Positions 57,935-64,000 of a DNA stretch of 64,000 nt are shown here, in pieces. This DNA is from Heterodera schachtii (Eukaryota; Nematoda; Chromadorea; Rhabditida; Heteroderidae): the NCBI GenBank assembly GCA_023374025.1, contig SIJG01000007.1, forward strand, positions 9,096 to 73,095, read 5' to 3'. The notes under the pieces are model-generated. The model was not told the origin of the DNA. It did not search any database and saw only the letters and a program-made list of their open reading frames with translations. The position numbers and the translations under genes were made by a program. Positions within the stretch are counted from its first letter, which is position 1; each line of letters opens with the position of its first letter.

Positions 57935-59476
57935 TTATTCTTCCTTCTGATCACTGGGCCCGGGAGTCGAGAACACTTTTTCGTCGCTTTGATCTGCTGG
58001 CGGAGACAGCGGCCTTAATTAAGCAAAATTTGAAATGGTTAAGAACAACTAAAAGTAGAGCACGGAATTTTGAAATAACACGGACCAGCAAAGTTTGCTA
58101 AATGGACCAGGACAAGACAAGACAGGGACTGAATGAAGTCCTCTGCTGTTTTAGCAGGACTCTTGGCCATAAATGAAAAAAAGGGGGGGGAGTCAGAGCG
58201 AAGGGAAAAAGAGGGAAATTTTTGAAAAATTTGGCTATTTTAATAAAATTCATTAAAAATTCTTTTCATTGACGGACAATTCGCAAAAATTTCAATTTAT
58301 CCCCCCCCCCTTTTCATGTATGCTCCGTTCTGGGCCCTGCCAAAATTGCTGGGAAAGTACAGTACTGTACAGAGGATACTGTCGTCATGTCCGAATTTAT
58401 TTATTACAAAAGTAAGGCCTTTGCTGCTCACCCAATGCAATTTTCATCAAGATTGAAGTAGACTCCGTTCAAATGGTCCAAATTGTCGTCGTTTTCCCAT
58501 TGAAGCGCCGCCGTCTCCCCAACAATAATTGGGCACCGTTTCATCAGAAAATCTCTGATTTCATCACCGCAATCTCTCTCTTTCGTCAGTGCCAGCTTCT
58601 CTTTGGTCCCTTCGTTCACCAATTCAAATGGCACAATCGGCATTGTGTTCTTATAAAAAGTAATTCGCAAATTGTAAGCGACAGAAGTGGTGGCACGGCG
58701 AAATGCCTAAACACAAAAATTGGTAAAAAAAAAAAATTTTCAGGTCAAGGGTTCTTCGGAATTGGTCGTGTATCCAGTTTTCGACCTGTTTGTGATTGTC
58801 GAACCAATTGTCTATTTCCATTAAAGCAAAATGCGAGTACAATCGCTTCGGTTGTCCATTTTTTCTCGGCGTGTGCAACCATTTGGACAATGCTTGGCCA
58901 GAAGTTCCATTTGGCCCATCGTCAGCAATCCAATGGGGTAAAAGACCACCAGAATTGATTGAATTCAGATGATCAAGATCAGTGAGAATTGACGGTGAAA
59001 TGCGACGGCGTAAATTGCCCAAATGATCGTGACCGGCAAAGCTCAAATGTCGAATATTCGGCACAAAAATTGGCCAAATTTTACGGATAAACACATCCAA
59101 AATTGGTTTGACATTTTGGCATTTGTACGCCGACACATCCAATACCAATTTGATGCCACTTCTGTCCCAAATTTGCTTGTTGGCATGGAAGAACAAACAC
59201 TTTTGGTTTTGGTCCATTATCGTTTGCATTTGGTCCTTTGTCTTTGCGAATTTCGATGGCTCTCCGAAGCGTAAATTCTCTGCCATTAAAATGTGCGTCC
59301 ACCAAAACATCGTAACGGTCGGAAAGCAATGCCAAATTGAGACCAAGTTCAGCACGGTCAAAGAAGGGCAGAATGTTAAGCCAAATGTCGCCGCACATCC
59401 AACTGAAGCATGAAAAAAATTAGGTAAATTAATGAAAATTTTGTAATTTTTTAAAATTTCCTTACCGTCTGTTCAT
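57935..59476 (-). pseudogene. F-box-like gene C, internal deletion
   Basis: On the minus strand: first exon 59466-59476 (ATGAACAGACG), main exon 59402 down to 58786, exon 58706-58432 and last exon 58013-57935 (GPLSPPADQSDEKVFSTPGP...). The N-terminus WMCGDIWLNILPFFDRAELG and later LRRRISPSILTDLDHLNSI, ALSKWLHTP and PFELVNEGTKEKL identify the family. Between KPKVF and HANKQIWD about 40 codons and one intron present in the sister genes (PLPNKIRF...YIDHSVIEFL) are missing. The two sides lie in different frames, so the product would be truncated. All other splice sites remain. Confidence 0.8.
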
Positions 59477-59715
59477 TTTTTGCTGCAATTAGCACACTTT
59501 TGTCGTTTTACAATTAATTGGTGACACAATTAAAAATGCAAAAAGTTCCCTAACTTTAACCTTTCGAATAATACCAAGAATGTTTGGATTGATCAAGTAA
59601 GAAAAAAGTTATGGTATAAAAAGTGAGGGTGGTCTTGAAAAATAAAATTTCTCTTTTTTTTGTTCGAATTCGGGTCTCGGAATTGTTCAAAATGAAAATC
59701 ATATTCGTGATCAGT

Positions 59716-60265
59716 AGGGCCGCGACTTTTAGTGACGAAAAAGTGCCAAAAAAGTGACAAAATAGTGAAAAAAGTCCGAAATAGTGACGAATAGTGACAT
59801 AATTTTCAGCCAAAAATTAAGCAAAAATAATTTTTATTCACTGATTGCAGTTGCAAATGAGGTAAATTTCCTTTCTAACATTTTCTTAACAAATATTGAC
59901 ATTTTTTAAATCAAAAATTTTGTCAAGAAAAAATTTGGGGGAAAAATTTTTATGAAAATTTTCCAATTCTTAATGGTATTTTTCAAAAAAATTTTATGTC
60001 GATTCTTAGGGGTGCATTTTTTGATTTTATTGTATTTTTGTTAAGGAATTTTCCAAAAAATGTCGAAATAGTGAAAAAATAGTGACAAAACGCCAAAAAA
60101 GTGACTTTTCACTATTTTAAGTGACGAAACGTCAAAATAGTGATTTCTAGTGACGAAAAATGACGTCCAAATGAAAAAATTTTAATGCAGAAATGCGTTT
60201 TTTGAGCTCCTTTCTTCAAATCAATCGAGAAAAAAAAAGTTTTTTCACTAGAAATCGCGGCCCTA
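59716..60265. mobile_element. Palindromic element with GTGACAAAATAGTG words
   Basis: Ends 'tagggccgcgacttttagtg' and the complement of 'tagggccgcgatttctagtg'. The interior repeats 'gtgacgaaatagtgac' words and carries the shared core 'tcgattcttaggggtgcatt' at 60000. No coding. Confidence 0.75.
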
Positions 60266-60274
60266 TCAATCACT

Positions 60275-60565
60275 GCTCTCTACTGATTTTCCTTAACTAC
60301 TCACGCTCACTCTCTTTTCTCTCTGCCAAGCCTTCTTTGCCCTCCCTGCCCTTCTCTCTTTTTCTTTTGCCCTCTATCTTTCTTCCATCTCTTTCTCTCT
60401 ATACATTTATTTTCCCAATTCTCTCATTCAATGGTCGGATTCTCTTTCTCTTCTGCTGCTGTTCTTCCTTCCTCACTTATCCTCCTCTCCTTCTCCTCTT
60501 CTTGCTCCACATTTCCCATTTCCTCCTCCCGCTTCCATACAATCGATTATATTTCTTCGCTTTTT
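60275..60565 (+). repeat. Pyrimidine-rich tract upstream of gene D
   Basis: Nearly 300 bp of T/C-rich plus-strand sequence ('ctctctttttcttttgccct' and similar). It lies about 75 bp before the first exon of gene D and may influence its promoter. The long open frame through it reflects composition. Confidence 0.6.
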
Positions 60566-60597
60566 CCTACCCATTCAAATTAAGGCTCTATTACAGT

Positions 60598-60639
60598 TCA
60601 CACACAACTTACGACAAAAGTGAGCTAATTGTAGCAAAA
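60598..60639 (+). promoter_or_regulatory. Conserved 5' leader of the F-box-like genes
   Basis: 'acgacaaaagtgagctaatt' then 'gtagcaaaa' directly before the ATG. The same block precedes gene A (53646-53678), gene C on the minus strand (just above 59476) and the gutted gene (55383-55415). The 11-nt first exon and its gtaagg donor are conserved too. It may be a shared 5' UTR/core promoter or simply recent duplication. Confidence 0.6.
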
Positions 60640-61883
60640 ATGAACAGACGGTAAGGAATTTTCCGAAAAATTAATATTTTTTATTTTTTCCTAATTTTTT
60701 CCTATGTTTCAGTTGGATTTGTAGCGACGTGTGGATGGACATTCTCCCATCCTTTGACCATGCCCAACTTGGTCTCAAAATGGCATTGCTTTCCGACCGT
60801 TTCGATGTTTTGGTGGACGCACATTTTGATGGAAAAACAACGGAATTGGCAATTTGGAGACGTATCAGAATTGACAAGGACAAAGGACCAGAACCGAAAC
60901 TGTCTGTTTTTATCGATGGCAGATGGGTGGATTTTCCGATGCCGGATCGTCCGCTGCCAAATAAAATTCGCTTTAAGGACCTTCAGATTGAGTAATTTTT
61001 AAACTTTTATATGTTTTAAAGCATTTTATATTTTATCAGGTATATTGACCACTCCGTCATTGAATTTATCCGTTCCAACAAGCAAATTTGGGACAGAATG
61101 GGCACCAGTTTGGATTTGGTTATTAAAAATGTCCAACCAATTTGGGATGTTTTGGTCCGTGAAATTTGGCGAATTTTTGCGCCAAACATTCGCCATTTCG
61201 TTGTCAGAGATGGCGATGCTTTGGACAGTTTGCGTCGCCGCACTTCGCCGACAATTCTCACTGATCTTGATCATCTGAATGCAATCCATTCTGGTTTTCT
61301 GTTGCCCGATCCAATTTGTGATGATGGGCCAAATGCAACTGCTGGCCAAGTGTTGTCCAAATGGCTGCACACGCCGAGCAAAAATGGACTTTTGAAGCGA
61401 TTGGTTTGCTGGAGTCGTTCACAAAGAAAAGAATGGATTAACAATTTCAAAGAGGTGGCCCGCCGTATTCCAATAATTTGTTTTTTGTTTTTTACCAATT
61501 TTGTTTAGACATTTCTCCGTGCCACCACTTCTGTCGCTTACATTATTCAACTTACTTTTTATACGATACCAGCGCCAAATGAACAATTTGAATTGGTGAA
61601 CGAAGGGACAAATGAGAAGCTGATAATGTGGAAAGAATCAGAGGATAGTTGGCTGTTGAAACGATGTCCAATTAGTGAAAAAGCGGCGACAATTCAATGG
61701 ATATACGAAATTTGGGACGACAATTTGAACAATGTCCAATTTAATTTGTGGCGTGGCAATGATAGCATTGGGTGAGCAGAGCAGTAAAGGATAATTGATC
61801 CAATTCAAATGGCACTAAATTTTAGGCCATTATCGCCACCAGCAGCGGAAAAAGAAAAAGCGGATGAAAGCAATGAAAATTAA
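60640..61883 (+). CDS. F-box-like gene D, intact, 341 aa
   Basis: Exons 60640-60650, 60713-60991, 61040-61454, 61509-61771 and 61826-61883 give exactly 342 codons including TAA, all GT/AG. The N-terminus MNRRWICSDVWMDILPSFDH with LLSDRFDVLVDAHFDG is F-box-like and would dock Skp1 in an SCF complex. The middle (PLPNKIRF, YIDHSVIEFI, LDSLRRRTSPTILTDLDHL, VLSKWLHTPSK) and C-terminal module (FELVNEGTNEKLIMW, LKRCPISEKAA) are the family's variable recognition part. The tail is GPLSPPAAEKEKADESNEN. No signal peptide or membrane segment. It is the reference copy against which the damage in genes A and C and the fragments is judged. The substrate is unknown. Confidence 0.85.
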
Positions 61884-61945
61884 TTATGTTTAAGAAATGG
61901 TCGAACCAATTGGATTTTGATTTGATGCTCATTTTATCTCAGAAA

Positions 61946-62298
61946 CGGTTTACCGCAGTTGGGCACCAGCATGTTTTTGGAATGTAACTTTTTTTATTTG
62001 TTATCCAAATCCAACAATCTTGGTATCATTCGGTAGCTCTTCAGATGCGCTAATAACCTGCAAAATTCCAAAAAATTTTGTCAATTCTGAACAAATTTAT
62101 GGCCAAAAAAGTTAGAAAATTTGGCTTTTTGAATTCTTCTGGCCATAACTTTTTTTTAACCTCAACGAGATTTTTCAAAATTTTGCAGACTAATAGAGGA
62201 CATCTAGAGCTATCGAATGATACCAACAGAGTTGGATTTGGTTGACAAAGAAAAAAATTATAGTCAGAAAAGTGCCGGCGCCCAACTGAGCCGGTCCG
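61946..62298. mobile_element. Palindromic element (CAGTTGGGC family) after gene D
   Basis: Arms 'ccgcagttgggcaccagcat' and the complement of '..ccggcgcccaactgagccgg'. Inner words 'atccaacaatcttggtatca' occur in both orientations. An 8-bp duplication CTCAGAAA lies at 61938-61945 and 62299-62306. Confidence 0.8.
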
Positions 62299-62529
62299 CT
62301 CAGAAATGCTCTCTCACTTTCATTTGTTGATTCTTTAATTTGAATTAGTGTTTTTACCCATTTCCGACTGAAATTGAAATAAAAAATGTTTTTTTTTGCG
62401 GAGCGCTTTCTCTAAAAACTTTGTCAAAAAAAAGTTAGAAACAGGAAAATTTACATTTTGCCATATTTGGGAGTTTTTGATAAAAGTTTTACATAAAAAT
62501 TGAGCATTTTGAGGATTTTTTCCAAATCA

Positions 62530-62985
62530 GCATCCTTCGCCACTAAAAAACTATTTTGGAAATTGGCCATTAAAATAATTTTTTGCCACTATTTTGGCAT
62601 TTTGTCATTATTTTTGCCACTATTTTGACATTTTTGGAAAATTTCCCAAAAAATGGAATAAAAACAAAAAATACACCCCTAAGAATCGACTTAAAAATTC
62701 AAAAAATACACCCCTAAGAGTTGGAAAAAATTCTTCCCCAGAAAATTTTTTTTCTTTTTTTCAATATTTGCTAAGAAAATATTTTGTAACTGCAATCATT
62801 GAATAAAAAACTGTTTGCCTTAATTTTAAATTATTTTCAAATTAAAAACAGCTATTTAAAAAATTACACACCCTAAATTTAGAAATTTTTCGCCACTATT
62901 TTGCCACTATTTTGGCATTTTTTGGTCACTATTAGTTAATTATTTTGGGGTTTTTTGCCACTAAATATCCTCGCCCTAATCATTC
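62530..62985. mobile_element. Relic of a GCCACTATTTTGGC-word element
   Basis: Many 'gccactattttggcattttt' words, two inverted copies of the shared core 'aaaatacacccctaagaatc' (62663-62715) and a right end 'cctcgccctaatca'. The left end is eroded. Confidence 0.55.
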
Positions 62986-63019
62986 ATTGATCACGTGAAA
63001 AGAAGCAAAATGATGGATA

Positions 63020-63860
63020 TATCAATTGAATTAACTTTTTTATTTGTCAACTAAATCCAACATTTTTTGTATCAATCGAAAGCTTAATATGTTTAAAAGC
63101 TTTTTCTAAGCTATTGCTTGTCGATTAGATAATTACAAAAAAGTTATACATGAAAACTGCGAAAAGTCAAAATTTTTTCTTAATAACTTTTTCATATGGA
63201 AGATAAATTTGTTTGTTTGTTTTTTGTTAAGCTAATAGAGCATGTGATGAGCGTTCGAATGATGCCAACAATGTTGGATTTGGGGTATTAATGCAGTTTG
63301 TATACACAATTTAGGTCATTTTTTCAAAAAAAAATTTTATATTTTTTGGGCAATGGTAAAGAATTATGGTCCCTAATTTAACTTTTTTATTTTGACTCAA
63401 ATACAGTTTCCGGGGATTTCTGAGGTCCTGGTTATGAATCTGAACTCGGGTTTGCCCAATTCCAAACCCCGGACCCTAAATTATAACCGGTCAAATTTTT
63501 GGCAAAAATTACGTATTTTTATCCAATTAACAATTGAAGCATTGTTTTACATCAAAAAACTAGTTGTTGAATGGATTCGAGCTACGAAGCTTTTACCCCA
63601 TGAAAATGTAATCGTTGGAAAAAATTTTTCAATTTTTTGTTCGAATTCGGGTCCGGGGTTCGGAATCGAAAGCTCTTAAGATGCTCTATTAGCCTGCAAA
63701 ATTTCAAAAAAATTCATCAATTTTGAACACATTTATGGCCAAAAAGTTGGAAAACTTGGATTTTTGAATTATTCAGGCTATAACTTTTTTGACCTCAACG
63801 AAATTTTTCAGAATTTTGCAGGCTAATAGAAGATACTTAGGGCTTTCGAATGATTCCAAC
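63020..63860. mobile_element. Overlapping palindromic-element relics
   Basis: 'atccaacattttttgtatca' (63056) pairs with 'gatgccaacaatgttggatt' (63260). Inside and beyond are a GTCGCTGATC-type relic (63405-63665) and a second ATCATTCGAAAGC relic (63665-63860). Nested insertions are likely. No gene. Confidence 0.5.
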
Positions 63861-63867
63861 GGTAAAA

Positions 63868-63952
63868 ACCCAACTCGTACTAGGCCAACTCGTACTGCCC
63901 CAACTCGTACTGGTACCCCGACTCGTACTAAGATTCCCAACTCGTACTGTGC
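63868..63952 (+). repeat. CCAACTCGTACT tandem repeat
   Basis: Five or six copies of 'ccaactcgtact' with short variable spacers near the window end. Resembles the minisatellites at the MULE termini in scale, but no element is visible within the window. Confidence 0.75.
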
Positions 63953-64000
63953 AACAAAAAATCGAAAAAAAAAACAACAAAAAACCGCTCAAAATTTTTT

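Noticed and set aside
60193..60654. 153-codon plus-strand frame
   Set aside because: Runs through a transposon relic and a pyrimidine tract; composition alone keeps it open.

Overview
This is a eukaryotic, AT-rich, intron-dense window with a 987-base assembly gap. Short introns, expanded F-box-like genes of the WICxDVW...LPNKIRF type and a lysine-rich secreted HTH family all point to a plant-parasitic nematode, most likely a cyst nematode (Heterodera/Globodera group). That assignment rests on family recognition, not on a database search.

Layout. 0.05-3.06 kb: multi-exon ankyrin-repeat gene (minus) with a secretory-type N-terminus. 5.0-5.4 kb: fragments of an HTH-family gene and of the ankyrin gene's last exon. 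7.09-7.90 kb: small cysteine-rich secreted protein whose last exon has been hit by a hAT-type element. 9.64-14.92 kb: eleven-exon cytochrome P450 with three reading-frame conflicts. 15.66-16.38 kb: secreted HTH-repeat protein. 19.0-21.1 kb: tandem repeats around the gap. 21.1-29.9 kb: almost pure A/T with a few GC-richer islands. 30.3-31.2 kb: SF1-helicase remnant. 31.8 kb: telomere-like hexamer array. 31.9-37.4 kb: Helitron-like element with a Rep (HUH)/Pif1-helicase gene and an intact second coiled-coil gene. 37.6-38.9 kb: satellite. 41.7-46.3 kb: two tandem FLYWCH/MULE transposon copies with minisatellite ends. 47.1-51.6 kb: complete 12-exon platelet-activating-factor acetylhydrolase-like gene (678 aa). 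52.2-61.9 kb: cluster of F-box-like genes (one clearly intact, 341 aa) and their debris.

The most unusual signal is a 9-base word, G-N-GGGG-N'-C-G, in which N and N' are complementary. All four versions occur. I count 26 copies, all on the same strand, within 5.2 kb of the Helitron-like element, in all reading frames, in two different genes and in 3' non-coding DNA. Outside it I noticed one other copy. The pairing rule suggests a minimal hairpin or other sequence-coded signal carried by the element rather than a protein constraint.

A second theme is a burst of small palindromic elements with exact 8- to 10-bp target duplications, in introns of most genes here and once in a coding exon. Several groups share an internal core while carrying unrelated inverted ends.
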